The notes: generated by a model not told the origin, from the letters alone. Positions 18,783 through 28,312 are shown, counted from the first letter of the stretch. The stretch: 64,000 nucleotides of DNA from Martelella lutilitoris (GCF_005924265.1 NZ_VCLB01000004.1:124001-188000), one strand, 5' to 3'. Made by a program: numbers and translations.

Positions 18783-20066
18783 ATGAAACGTAATCTCTTC
18801 CCTGTTTTCGCGCTGCTTCTCGGCACGCTCTTCCTTTTCTTCGGCAACGGTCTCCATGGTCTTCTTCTGCCGCTGCGCGGCACGGCGGAAGGCTACAGCG
18901 ACACGGCGCTCGGCTTCATCGGCACGTCTTGGGCATCCGGTTTCGTGCTCGGCTGTCTGTTCGCGCCGAAGCTGATCATGCGCATCGGCCATGTGCGTGC
19001 CTTCGCGGGCTTCATTGCGCTGATTTGCATGGTCGCGCTGATCACCGGCGTGTTCGTCAACCAGTATGCCTGGATCGGGCTCAGGGCTGCCACCGGCTTT
19101 GCCATGGCCGGCACGCAGATGATCATCGAAAGCTGGCTGAACGAGCGGGTCGACAACAAGAGCCGCGGCACGGTCTTCACCTTCTACACCGGCATCACGC
19201 TGTTCGGCGTCGTCGGCGGCCAGCTCGCCGTCGGTTTCGGCAATCCCAACGCGCCGATCCTGTTCATGGTCGCCGGCATTGTCTACTGCATCGCAATGCT
19301 GCCGACGACGGTGTCGAACGCCGCCTCGCCGCGACCGCTTCAGGCCGTGCGGATCGACCTGAAACTGCTCTACCGCAATTCGCCGGTCGCCTTTTTCGGC
19401 GTTCTGCTCACCGGCATCGCCAATGGCGCCTTCGGCACGCTGGTGGCCGTATTCGCCGCGCGCGCTGGGCTTCCCGACAATCAGGTCGCCTTTCTGGTGA
19501 CTGGCGCCATTCTCGCCGGCGCGCTGGCGCAGGTGCCCGTCGGCCGGCTGTCGGATCGGATGGATCGCCGCCACGTGATCGCGGGACTTGCCGGCATTGC
19601 CGCCGCCGCCGCCATCGCCGTTCTCATCCTCAAGCCCGGCAGCACGACGCTGATCGTCCTGATCGCGATCTACGGCGCGACGGCCAACGTGCTTTACCCG
19701 ATCACGGCGTCCCATGCCAACGACTTCGCCCGGCCGGAAGACTATGTGAAGATCGCCAGCGGCCTGCTGTTCCTGTTCGGCGTCGGCACGATCATCGGCC
19801 CGACGGTCGGCGGCCCGGTGATGTCGAGCTTCGGGCCTTACGCCCTGTTCTTCGTCACGGCCACCGCGCATGTGCTGATCCTTGCCTATGCCATCATCCG
19901 CTCACGCATCCGCGCCGCCATACCCGTCGACGAGCGCGACGCCTTCACCGCGATGCCGGATGCCGCCACGCCGGTTTCAACGCCGGAAGGCGTTGCCATG
20001 AAGAACCCGAACCGCGATGCTCCCGCGCAAGAAGATCAGGACAGGAGGGAAGACCATGCCGCTTGA
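18783..20066 (+). CDS. MFS transporter
   Basis: A 427-residue major facilitator with 12 predicted helices; loop motif LSDRMDRRH sits between helices 8 and 9. The start MKRNLFPVF at 18783 has AGGCG seven bases upstream; an ATG at 18756 has none. The C-terminal tail is long and polar (about 45 residues). Its end overlaps the start of the DUF1192 gene by 11 bp, so the two are coupled. The substrate is not predictable; it resembles the YcaD-like branch of exporters. Confidence 0.87.
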   Translation: MKRNLFPVFALLLGTLFLFFGNGLHGLLLPLRGTAEGYSDTALGFIGTSWASGFVLGCLFAPKLIMRIGHVRAFAGFIALICMVALITGVFVNQYAWIGLRAATGFAMAGTQMIIESWLNERVDNKSRGTVFTFYTGITLFGVVGGQLAVGFGNPNAPILFMVAGIVYCIAMLPTTVSNAASPRPLQAVRIDLKLLYRNSPVAFFGVLLTGIANGAFGTLVAVFAARAGLPDNQVAFLVTGAILAGALAQVPVGRLSDRMDRRHVIAGLAGIAAAAAIAVLILKPGSTTLIVLIAIYGATANVLYPITASHANDFARPEDYVKIASGLLFLFGVGTIIGPTVGGPVMSSFGPYALFFVTATAHVLILAYAIIRSRIRAAIPVDERDAFTAMPDAATPVSTPEGVAMKNPNRDAPAQEDQDRREDHAA

Positions 20067-20256
20067 CGACGACAACGAGGCACGCAAACCGCCGAAGGGA
20101 CAGTATATCATCGGCGCGGACCTCGAAGAACATTCCGTCGAGGCGCTGGAAGGCTTTGTCGCGGATCTGCGCCGCGAGATCGAACGCCTTGAGGCAGCCA
20201 TCACCAAGAAGGGCAGCGGCCGCGAGACCGCCGAAAGCTTCTTCAGAAAGAAATGA
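20056..20256 (+). CDS. DUF1192 family protein
   Basis: A 66-residue protein (MPLDDDNEARKPPKGQYIIG) ending in a helix SVEALEGFVADLRREIERLE, the DUF1192 pattern of a short coiled segment conserved in alphaproteobacteria. The ATG at 20056 lies inside the last codons of the MFS gene and is served by AGGAGGGAAG. Function unknown; regularly found near rcdA and cell-cycle genes. Confidence 0.85.
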   Translation: MPLDDDNEARKPPKGQYIIGADLEEHSVEALEGFVADLRREIERLEAAITKKGSGRETAESFFRKK

Positions 20257-20276
20257 CACGCGCCCGGCAGACTCCG

Positions 20277-20292
20277 TTAAACAGATATTAAC
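20277..20292. promoter_or_regulatory. CtrA binding site 1
   Basis: TTAA-N7-TTAAC, an exact match to the CtrA consensus. It sits about 15 bp upstream of a TATAA-like -10 (around 20306-20311), so it covers the -35 region as in CtrA-activated promoters. It would control the predicted small RNA and possibly rcdA. Confidence 0.7.
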
Positions 20293-20311
20293 CTTTCCAA
20301 GGTGTTATAAG

Positions 20312-20399
20312 GCATCCGCCATGCGGAGTCGGGATTTCTGTCTTTATTCCGATCATCACCCTTTGACTTATGAGCCGCCCATCGCGGCTCTTTTTTTTT
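20312..20399 (+). ncRNA. Predicted small RNA between DUF1192 and rcdA
   Basis: About 85 nt from the presumed start behind the CtrA box and TATAA to a strong terminator. Three hairpins can be drawn: TCCGC-CAT-GCGGA (20316-20328), a 7-bp stem TCGGGAT / ATTCCGA with one wobble pair and a 10-base loop, and the terminator GAGCCGC-N5-GCGGCTC with nine T (20372-20399). No reading frame is seen. It may instead be only an attenuated leader of rcdA. Identity with a known alphaproteobacterial small RNA family was not testable here. Confidence 0.5.
20372..20399 (+). terminator. Strong rho-independent terminator ahead of rcdA
   Basis: Stem GAGCCGC / GCGGCTC with 5-base loop and a run of nine T. It ends the predicted small RNA and separates rcdA from the MFS-DUF1192 transcript, so rcdA needs its own promoter near the second CtrA box. 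Confidence 0.88.
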
Positions 20400-20426
20400 G
20401 GGGTTGCGCGCAATCGGCGGTGGGTA

Positions 20427-20441
20427 TTAACCCTTCATTAA
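20427..20441. promoter_or_regulatory. CtrA binding site 2, upstream of rcdA
   Basis: TTAA-N7-TTAA located 98-112 bp before the rcdA start, downstream of the terminator. Fits direct CtrA control of rcdA, as described in Caulobacter and Sinorhizobium. Confidence 0.6.
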
Positions 20442-20538
20442 GAAACGGGTTGCGGAAATACGCTACAGGTATAAGTGTTGTCGACGTTGTTGAAGACCTG
20501 CCGCACAGGCGTATCGCGGCGGTCGGCGTAGCCAGAGT

Positions 20539-21054
20539 ATGCAGATGACCAGTACCGGGGCAAATCCGATCAATTTCGCGGGACGGGCCGCCAACTCACC
20601 CCAGTTCGAGGCCCTCTATGCCGAAGGCATGACGCTGGTCGAAGAGACGGCCGCCTATCTGGACGGCCCCGGACGGGCCGCCTCGAAACATTTGAACGCC
20701 AAGGCCGCCTCGCTCTATTCCGCTGAATCGATCCGCCTGACCACGCGGCTGATGCAGCTGGCCTCCTGGCTTCTGCTTCAGCGCTCACTCAATTCCGGCG
20801 AAATGACGCGCGAACAGGTGGTGCAGGAGCGCCGCAAGCTGAGGCTCGGCGGCGGCGGAAACGAGGACGAAATCTCCGCCTGGAGCGAACTGCCGCCGGG
20901 CTTCCGCGACCTCGCCGACCACGCGACCCGGCTGGAAACCCGCATCCGCAAGCTGGACGAAAGCCTGATGCGCGAGAACGCAACGCCCGAACCCGCGAAC
21001 AACCAGGTCATCGCCCAGATCGACCTGTTGCAGACGGCCTTTGCGCGGCGATAA
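20539..21054 (+). CDS. rcdA: Regulator of CtrA degradation RcdA (DUF1465)
   Basis: A 171-residue helical protein of the DUF1465/RcdA family. In Caulobacter RcdA is the adaptor that, with CpdR and PopA, delivers the master regulator CtrA to ClpXP. The family segment SIRLTTRLMQLASWLLLQRS is present at residues about 65-85 and the disordered Pro/Asn-rich tail follows the last helix. The start may be the ATG at 20539 or 20545. Two CtrA boxes upstream imply a feedback loop in which CtrA activates its own destruction factor. Confidence 0.88.
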   Translation: MQMTSTGANPINFAGRAANSPQFEALYAEGMTLVEETAAYLDGPGRAASKHLNAKAASLYSAESIRLTTRLMQLASWLLLQRSLNSGEMTREQVVQERRKLRLGGGGNEDEISAWSELPPGFRDLADHATRLETRIRKLDESLMRENATPEPANNQVIAQIDLLQTAFARR

Positions 21055-21128
21055 AGAGCGGATTTCAGGGCAACGCTTTTCTCACCCAGGCGTCGCGGTT
21101 GAACACCCCCCCTCCCTACCTATATCGG

Positions 21129-21242
21129 GTCATGCTCGGGCTTGACCCGAGGATCCAGGCCGCACGACAAACAGCTGCAAAAACTGTCCTGGATTCAATC
21201 ATCTGAACCGCCTGGATGCTCGGGTCAAGCCCGAGCATGACG
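21129..21242. repeat. Inverted pair of REP palindromes (CTCGGG type)
   Basis: Two palindromic units facing each other: 21129-21159 (core CTCGGGCTTGACCCGAG) and 21211-21242 (core CTCGGGTCAAGCCCGAG), 50 bp apart. The same type recurs at 25522-25600. Located between rcdA and the TonB receptor, in a 373-bp stretch without genes. Confidence 0.75.
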
Positions 21243-21299
21243 CAGGTGGAAGGATGGAGACCAAAAAGAAAACCCGACTGATGGCTAAACCGGACACCA

Positions 21300-21371
21300 A
21301 TGGCTCAAGGCCTGGGTGACGGAGAATGGGAGCAGGCTCTTTGCTCCTTCAACGGGCTTTGTCAGCAGTTT
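21300..21371. repeat. End remnant of the REP-bearing small element (copy C)
   Basis: About 70 bp that match, in inverted orientation, the left end of the element at 5208-5290: a GGCTCAAGGCC half-palindrome, GGGTGACGGAGAATGGGAGC, then GGGCTTTGTCAGCAGTTT. It ends exactly where a terminator hairpin begins (21372). The rest of the element is missing or unrecognisable. Confidence 0.6.
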
Positions 21372-21408
21372 GAGGCCGGGCGATTTCGCGTCCGGCCTCT
21401 TTCTTTTT
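21372..21408 (+). terminator. Rho-independent terminator, displaced from rcdA
   Basis: Stem GAGGCCGG / CCGGCCTC with a 12-base loop followed by TTTCTTTTT on the plus strand. Its polarity suits rcdA, whose stop is 318 bp upstream; the repeats at 21129-21371 lie in between. Confidence 0.7.
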
Positions 21409-21427
21409 GAATCGGTGTTAGCCGACC

Positions 21428-23659
21428 TCAGAATGTCTGCGTCAGCGAGATCTTGAAGGTCCGACCGGGCTCCGAATAGAAGCTCTGCGGCTGGTCCATC
21501 GTCACGTCCTGCAGTTCCAGGGCATCGTAATAGGTCTGGTCGAAGAGGTTGTAGACGCCGGCCTGCAGCGTCATGCCCTCGAAGCGTTCCGGCGCCCACC
21601 AGGCGGTGACGTCGACAATGCCGTAGCCGGGCGCCTTGAAGTCGGCTGTGGAGCCATCCGGCACCTTGGCGGAGAGGATCCAGTTCGAGTTCACGCCCCA
21701 GGTCTCGTCATTGTAGCCGCCGCCGATGACGGCCTTGAGCGGCGCCACGGACCCCAGGATTTCGTTTGTGTCCATGTTGAAGCCGCGGGCGAAGGCGAGC
21801 GAGGCACGGACGTCCCAGTTGTTGATGAACGACTTCTGGACGCTTGCCTCGACGCCGGCAATCTCGACATTGTCGATGTTGACGGTTTGGGTGATGCCGA
21901 AGGGATAAAGGCCAGAGGCGATGCCGACATCGCCGGGCTCGACGGACTGGGTGTCGATGAAGTCCTTGTAGCGGCTGTAGAAGGCCGAGATCCGGCCGCC
22001 GTCGTCGTCATCACCAAAATTGGCTCCGAGCTCGAAGCCCCAGCTCGTTTCCGGCTTGAGGTCGGGATTGCCGATCCTGAGGTAAGTGCCCGGACCGCCG
22101 TAATCGACATAGAGCTCGCCCGGCGTCGGCGCGCGGAAGGCGGTGGAGAACTGACCGTAGAGCTGGGTGAAGTCGGTCAGGTCGTAGGTGGCGAGGATCT
22201 TCGGCGAAATCCGCCAGTCGCTCTGCCCGTCCGGCAAGCCGTTGTAGTTCGGATTGTTGGTATAGGCTTGCGTTTCCTTCGGGTCATACTGGTACCAGTC
22301 GAAGCGCACGCCGGGGGTCAGCGCAAAGCCGCTGTCGCCGAAGATGATCTCGTCATGGGCGTAAAGGCCGAGGACATAGCCGTCCACATCCGGCGTATCC
22401 GCCTGGTTGGTGTGGAGGAAGTTGCAGGCGCTATAGGGCGAATAGGGCCCGGGACCGCAATTGTCCTCGCCGCTCGAATACTGGCTCGTCTGCGAATAGT
22501 AGAAATCGCCGCCGATGGTGAAATTATGGAAGAGCGAACCGGTCTCGATGCCCTTGGCGGCCCAGCCCGACCAGCCGTAACGCTCGTCATCGGTCCTCGA
22601 CGTGCGCGAATAGGGGCCATAGGGCGGGGTCGGCCGCGCGCCCGGCAGACGGGTGCCGCTGGTGCCGCTCTCGCGCTCGCTCTTCAGCCAGTAGAATGTG
22701 CTGAAGGCGCTGTCGAACAAGCCATCGGCGGCGATTGCCTCGTAATTATAGTCGATCGAGACGCGGTCGCGATGCTTGATCTCGCTGCCGTTCCAGTCAT
22801 CCTGCGCATAGGTGTCGCCCTGCTCGGTCAGGAGGTCGATATCCTTGTCGCGGTCATAGCGCTCCAGGGTGAGACCCAGCGTGTGGGCGCCCATGAACTG
22901 CTGGCGCAGCTTGAACAGGAGATTGTTCTCGTCAAAGCTTGCCGGGTTGGGCTCGCTGCGGGTCGCGCCATAGCCGCCGACCGTACCTTGGTTCTCCGTC
23001 TCGCTGCCCGCGCCGAGGTCGCCCTGAAACAGCATCGAGGTGTTGCCGGAGCGAATGGCGAAGGCGCCCTGCGCGTTGATGCTCTGGTCCGTGCTGTCAT
23101 ACATCAGCCCAGTTCGTCCGCCCCAGCCCTTTTCCGGGTCGATCAGGTCTTCCGGCTCCAGCGTGCGCAGCACCACCGTGCCGCCGAGAGAACCGCTGCC
23201 GGAGCGCGAGGAGTCCGAACCGCGAACGATGTCGATCGTCGCGATCGAATCGAAGCTGAAACTGTCCATATTGCCAACGGCATCGCCGCGCGCGGCGTCG
23301 TCGAGATAGGGAAGCTGAATGCCGTCGATGACGGTCGAGACGCGCGGCCCCTGCATGCCGCGAATATTGACCGAGCCCGAATCATCGCCGACAAAGGTGA
23401 CGCCCGGCTCAAGCACGCGGGTGAAATCACCGAAATCGGAGACGATATTGGCGTCGAGCGCGTCGCGCGTCGTTTCGGTGGCAAGCGGCGTGTCGGCAAT
23501 GCCGTCCTTGCCGCCGGTCGTCGTCACATTGACCGCCGGAAGCAGCGTCGTCGCATCATCGCTCGAAGCATCCTGCGCGAGTGCAGAATGTGTCAAAACA
23601 GCCGACGCCAGTGCGGTGCACGACGCCAGCAAAAAGGTGCGGGAAAGTCCCATACGCAT
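21428..23659 (-). CDS. TonB-dependent receptor, hemoglobin/haem family
   Basis: A 743-residue outer-membrane receptor. Signal peptide about residues 1-29, then the plug (SVNIRGMQGPRVSTVIDGIQ, DIVRGSDSSRSGSGSLGGTV) and a 22-strand barrel ending in the terminal aromatic ISLTQTF. The FRAPTPGELY and NPDLKPETSWGFELG segments are hallmarks of the hemoglobin/haem/lactoferrin receptor group (HmuR/ShmR-like). The ATG at 23659 has AGAGGA seven bases upstream. The promoter overlaps an RirA-type box, so induction under iron limitation is likely. No haem ABC importer genes are next to it. Confidence 0.9.
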   Translation of the reverse strand: MRMGLSRTFLLASCTALASAVLTHSALAQDASSDDATTLLPAVNVTTTGGKDGIADTPLATETTRDALDANIVSDFGDFTRVLEPGVTFVGDDSGSVNIRGMQGPRVSTVIDGIQLPYLDDAARGDAVGNMDSFSFDSIATIDIVRGSDSSRSGSGSLGGTVVLRTLEPEDLIDPEKGWGGRTGLMYDSTDQSINAQGAFAIRSGNTSMLFQGDLGAGSETENQGTVGGYGATRSEPNPASFDENNLLFKLRQQFMGAHTLGLTLERYDRDKDIDLLTEQGDTYAQDDWNGSEIKHRDRVSIDYNYEAIAADGLFDSAFSTFYWLKSERESGTSGTRLPGARPTPPYGPYSRTSRTDDERYGWSGWAAKGIETGSLFHNFTIGGDFYYSQTSQYSSGEDNCGPGPYSPYSACNFLHTNQADTPDVDGYVLGLYAHDEIIFGDSGFALTPGVRFDWYQYDPKETQAYTNNPNYNGLPDGQSDWRISPKILATYDLTDFTQLYGQFSTAFRAPTPGELYVDYGGPGTYLRIGNPDLKPETSWGFELGANFGDDDDGGRISAFYSRYKDFIDTQSVEPGDVGIASGLYPFGITQTVNIDNVEIAGVEASVQKSFINNWDVRASLAFARGFNMDTNEILGSVAPLKAVIGGGYNDETWGVNSNWILSAKVPDGSTADFKAPGYGIVDVTAWWAPERFEGMTLQAGVYNLFDQTYYDALELQDVTMDQPQSFYSEPGRTFKISLTQTF

Positions 23660-23786
23660 CACCCAATCCTCTTGTTCTCTTCAGAACCTGGCTGGCTGAC
23701 GCCGGGAAAATCCCGAAACGAACTGGCTGGCTGGGTATTCCGGTCCGGCGGGGCGCCGGCTTCTCGTGCCTACGGGCTATAAAACA

Positions 23787-23801
23787 TGAGTATTATTGTC
23801 A
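23787..23801. promoter_or_regulatory. Iron-responsive operator (RirA type) at the receptor promoter
   Basis: TGA-N9-TCA, the symmetric core described for rhizobial RirA operators. On the minus strand it overlaps a TTGACA -35, with TATAGC about 16 bp downstream as -10, so binding would block RNA polymerase. Lies about 128 bp before the receptor start. Confidence 0.55.
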
Positions 23802-23934
23802 ACATAAATTGCCTGATTTCTGTCATATTTTCCGCACTGCGACAGCATGTCGGTGGATATCCCCCATCACCCGGGCTAAGTTTCGCCGAAATGCGGGCGT
23901 TAGTGGTCCGATCGCAATTCTGGAGTGAAGATGG

Positions 23935-24501
23935 ATGGACGCAAGGGCCGTTTTGAAGCGTTGTGCTTGGTCAGCCGGAGCACTGGTGCTCGCCGCCGGA
24001 ATTTACCTCGGCGGCCTGCAGCTCACCGGTAATTTTCATGAGGTCCACGCAGGCGAGCTTTATCGTTCGGCACAACCGAGCGCCGATGATCTCGCCGACT
24101 ATGCGAGACGGCACGGCATCAAGACGGTGATCAACCTGCGCGGCGCGCATCCGGGCCGGGACTGGTATGATCAGGAAATCGCAGCAAGCGAGGCGCTCGG
24201 GCTCACCCATGTCGATTTCGGCATGTCCGACAGCCGGGAATTGCCGCTCGATCGCAGCCTGGAACTTCTGGCGCTGATGCGCGACGCGGAAAAGCCGCTT
24301 CTGATCCACTGCAAGGCGGGCGCCGACCGCACGGGGCTGGCTGCGGTCATGTATCTGCAGCAACTGGCAGGCATTGACGAGGAAACGGCCGAATGGCAGC
24401 TTTCCCCGATCTACGGCCACCTCAATATTCCGATGACCGGCCCGTGGGCCATGGACCAGACCTGGGAAAGGCTGGAAAAGGATTTCGGCCTGCCCAGTTG
24501 A
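23935..24501 (+). CDS. Membrane-anchored tyrosine/dual-specificity phosphatase-like protein
   Basis: A 188-residue protein with one N-terminal hydrophobic anchor (residues about 12-30), then a periplasm-facing or cytoplasmic phosphatase domain. The Cys-based active loop HCKAGADRTG places Cys126 and Arg132 in the required C-x5-R spacing; Asp99 or Asp106 could be the acid. ELYRSAQPSADDLADY and IKTVINLRG match the bacterial DSP-like (Siw14/PFA-DSP related) branch, which includes inositol polyphosphate and protein phosphatases. The substrate is unknown. Convergent with the LysR gene, 6 bp apart. Confidence 0.82.
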   Translation: MDARAVLKRCAWSAGALVLAAGIYLGGLQLTGNFHEVHAGELYRSAQPSADDLADYARRHGIKTVINLRGAHPGRDWYDQEIAASEALGLTHVDFGMSDSRELPLDRSLELLALMRDAEKPLLIHCKAGADRTGLAAVMYLQQLAGIDEETAEWQLSPIYGHLNIPMTGPWAMDQTWERLEKDFGLPS

Positions 24502-24507
24502 GTTTCT

Positions 24508-25401
24508 TTATGCTTCATCGGCGATGAACCGCCTCCTCTCTTCCCGGAACCGCCGGGAGAGAAAGGCGCGTACCAGCGCAATGCGCGCCAGATTGCCCGT
24601 ATCGGGGTGTGACAGCAGATAATAGGAGCGTCGGAACCGGATATCCGGCAGAATGCTGGCCAGCCCCGGACTGTCTCGCACGACGAAATCATGCAGGATG
24701 CCGATGCCGATGCCCGCGCGCACGGCCTCGACCTGGCCGGCAACGCCGGCGCAGCGAAACAGCCGGCCTGCGGACCGGCCGAGATGATTGGCATAGTTCA
24801 GCGAGGAGGCATAGGCATAGTCCTCCACCCCCGTCACCGCAACATGGCCGACAAGCGCGTGCTCGTCATCCGGCGTCCCGAACCGCTCCAGATAGGACCG
24901 CGCGGCATAGACGCCGAGCGTATAGTCCGTCAGCTTGGAGACGACCAGCCTGCCCTCCTCCGGCGGATCGAGCGTGATCGCAAGGTCCGCCTCGCGCTTC
25001 GACAGCGAGAATGTGCGCGGCAACGGCACAAGTTCGACGATAAGGGCGGGATGTTCCTCCTGCAGGCGGCCGAGTTCGCCCGCCAGGAAATAGGTGCCGA
25101 GGCCATCCGGCGCGCCGACCCGAACGGTGCCGGCAAGGCGCGCACCGCGCGCCCGCGTATCCTCCGCGATCCCGAGAATTTCCGTTTCGACCCGCTCGGC
25201 GACGGCAAGCAGCCGCTCGCCCGCTTCCGTCAGTGCCGAACCGGCAGGCGTGCGCTCGAACAGCGGCTCGCCGAGCGCCTCCTCCAGCGCATTGATGCGC
25301 CGCGAAACCGTGGCGTGGTTGAGCGCCAGCGCCCGGGCCGCCGCGAGGAACTGGCCATGGCGGGCGACCGCCAGAAAAACGCGCAAATGATCCCAGTCCA
25401 T
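24508..25401 (-). CDS. LysR family transcriptional regulator
   Basis: A 297-residue regulator; helix-turn-helix at residues 4-62 (DHLRVFLAVARHGQFLAAAR then NHATVSRRINALEEAL) and an effector domain behind. The HATVSRR recognition helix is typical of the CrgA-like LysR branch. Start ATG at 25399-25401. It diverges from mmsA (start 25650), with a REP pair between them, and may regulate mmsA or the valine pathway; this is inferred from position only. Confidence 0.87.
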   Translation of the reverse strand: MDWDHLRVFLAVARHGQFLAAARALALNHATVSRRINALEEALGEPLFERTPAGSALTEAGERLLAVAERVETEILGIAEDTRARGARLAGTVRVGAPDGLGTYFLAGELGRLQEEHPALIVELVPLPRTFSLSKREADLAITLDPPEEGRLVVSKLTDYTLGVYAARSYLERFGTPDDEHALVGHVAVTGVEDYAYASSLNYANHLGRSAGRLFRCAGVAGQVEAVRAGIGIGILHDFVVRDSPGLASILPDIRFRRSYYLLSHPDTGNLARIALVRAFLSRRFREERRRFIADEA

Positions 25402-25521
25402 CGATGTCCTATAATTTCCGCACAACGGATTTGTATACTATCCTGTTTATTTGCAGAAATTAATAGGCAAGAGTGCAAATGATCGTCAAACCAAGACGTG
25501 ACAGCATTCTTCCTTGCTTGT

Positions 25522-25600
25522 GTCACCCTTGGGCTTGACCCGAGGGTCCAGGCGGAACTGCTCCGCGACAATGGATCCTCGGGTCAAGCCCGAGGATGAC
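25522..25600. repeat. Inverted pair of REP palindromes in the mmsA leader region
   Basis: Units 25522-25552 (TTGGGCTTGACCCGA core) and 25572-25600 (CTCGGGTCAAGCCCGAG core) face each other with 19 bp between, the same family as 21129-21242. The second unit ends 49 bp before the mmsA start. Confidence 0.75.
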
Positions 25601-25649
25601 GCCGAAGAGGACGGCGTGCCTGTCGCCAGTAAACACCGGAGGAACCACC

Positions 25650-27146
<1,497 letters not shown>

Positions 27147-27176
27147 GCGAAAACTCTCATATCCGCCACAATTGAA

Positions 27177-27203
27177 AATCCGCCCTTACCGGGCGGATTT
27201 TTT
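27177..27203 (+). terminator. Terminator of mmsA
   Basis: Stem AATCCGCCC / GGGCGGATT with a 5-base loop and a T tract, 30 bp after the mmsA stop and just ahead of the riboswitch. Confidence 0.88.
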
Positions 27204-27226
27204 CTGTTATACCGGCTGTCACAAGA

Positions 27227-27303
27227 GCGACAGGGGCGCCCGCTAAAGCGGGCTGAGAAGCACCCTTGGAACCTGATCCGGATCATACCGGCGGAGGGAG
27301 TCA
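27227..27303 (+). promoter_or_regulatory. TPP riboswitch (THI element)
   Basis: Contains all hallmark THI-box segments in order: GGGGCGCC, GCTGAGAAGCACCCTTGGA, ACCTGATCCGGATCATACC and GGCGGAGGGAGTC, with the closing helix GAC / GTC. It precedes thiM by 63 bp. Thiamin pyrophosphate binding would lower expression of thiM and thiD. A GGGCC / GGCCC hairpin (27306-27328) between the sensor and the ribosome site may be part of the switch. Confidence 0.95.
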
Positions 27304-27366
27304 CTCGGGCCTTCTCCTCTCCGGCCCGTCCGGCTTTCCCGCTGAAACACGAAAAGGGAGACCGGC

Positions 27367-28161
27367 ATGGCGGACGCCGATATTCTGCTGAGCGAAATGC
27401 GCGAGAAAGCGCCGCTGGTGCACTGCATCACCAATCATGTGGCGATGAACATCGCCGCCAATGTCCTGCTTGCGGCCGGCGCATCCCCAGCGATGGTTCT
27501 GGCAGAGGAAGAGGCGGGCGAATTTGCCGGGCTCGCCGATGCCTTGACGATCAATATCGGCACGCTCACATCCGAGAGACTTGCAAGCATGAAGGCGGCC
27601 ACTGCCGGTGCAAGGAACAGCGGCAAACCCTGGGTTTTCGATCCCGTTGCCCATTTCGCCACCGGCTTTCGTAGACAAGCCGCGCGCGACATCCTCGATC
27701 TTGGCCCGACCGTGCTGCGCGGCAATGCCTCCGAAATCCTCGCCTTCTCCGATGCCCCGGCGAGCGGCAAGGGCGTGGACGCCGGCGACGGCGTGGAAGC
27801 CGCGGAAGAGACCGCGCGCCGCCTTGCCGCCGAGGGCAATATGGTGGTGGCGGTCACCGGCGAGACCGATTTCGTCACCGATGGCCGCCGCGCCGCGCGG
27901 GTTGCGGGCGGCTCTCCCCTGATGCCGAAGGTCACCGCGCTCGGCTGCGCGCTGACCTGCCTTGTCGGGGCCTTTGTCGGCACGCGCCCGGCCGATCCCT
28001 TTTCGGCGACGGTCGCCGCCTTCGCGCTTTACGCCGTCGCCGGCGGCAAGGCGCATCCCATGGCGCAAGGCCCCGGCTCCTTCGCCGTGCAGTTTCTCGA
28101 CGCCCTCGCGGCAACGACACCGGCGGAACTGAAGGCCGGGGCCAGGGTTACGCATCTATGA
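27367..28161 (+). CDS. thiM: Hydroxyethylthiazole kinase
   Basis: A 264-residue ribokinase-like enzyme that phosphorylates 4-methyl-5-hydroxyethylthiazole in thiamin salvage. Family motifs seen: PLVHCITNHVAMNIAANVLLAAGASPAM, WVFDPVAHFATGFR, LRGNASEILAF, and the catalytic cysteine region KVTALGCALTCLVGAF. AAAAGGGAGA lies before the ATG. First gene behind the TPP riboswitch. Confidence 0.95.
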   Translation: MADADILLSEMREKAPLVHCITNHVAMNIAANVLLAAGASPAMVLAEEEAGEFAGLADALTINIGTLTSERLASMKAATAGARNSGKPWVFDPVAHFATGFRRQAARDILDLGPTVLRGNASEILAFSDAPASGKGVDAGDGVEAAEETARRLAAEGNMVVAVTGETDFVTDGRRAARVAGGSPLMPKVTALGCALTCLVGAFVGTRPADPFSATVAAFALYAVAGGKAHPMAQGPGSFAVQFLDALAATTPAELKAGARVTHL

Positions 28162-28182
28162 GGCGGGGTATGAGCGGTTTTA

Positions 28183-28201
28183 CCGGGGCAAGGCGCCCCG
28201 G
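28183..28201. other. Hairpin between thiM and thiD
   Basis: Stem CCGGGGC / GCCCCGG with a 5-base loop and no T tract, in the 151-bp thiM-thiD gap. It may be a processing or stability structure. Confidence 0.4.
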
Positions 28202-28312
28202 CATCGGCCGATTGAAACACGGGAAGCCCCTTTCCACATGTCCCTCAGGCGGCCCGGCCGCCGAAAATACCAACAGGCAGCGATGGCTCTTGACCATCGG
28301 GAAGGCAAAGAC

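Noticed and set aside
18678-19871. Minus-strand open frame across the MFS gene
   Set aside because: Charged, low-complexity shadow; the plus-strand frame encodes a clear 12-helix transporter.
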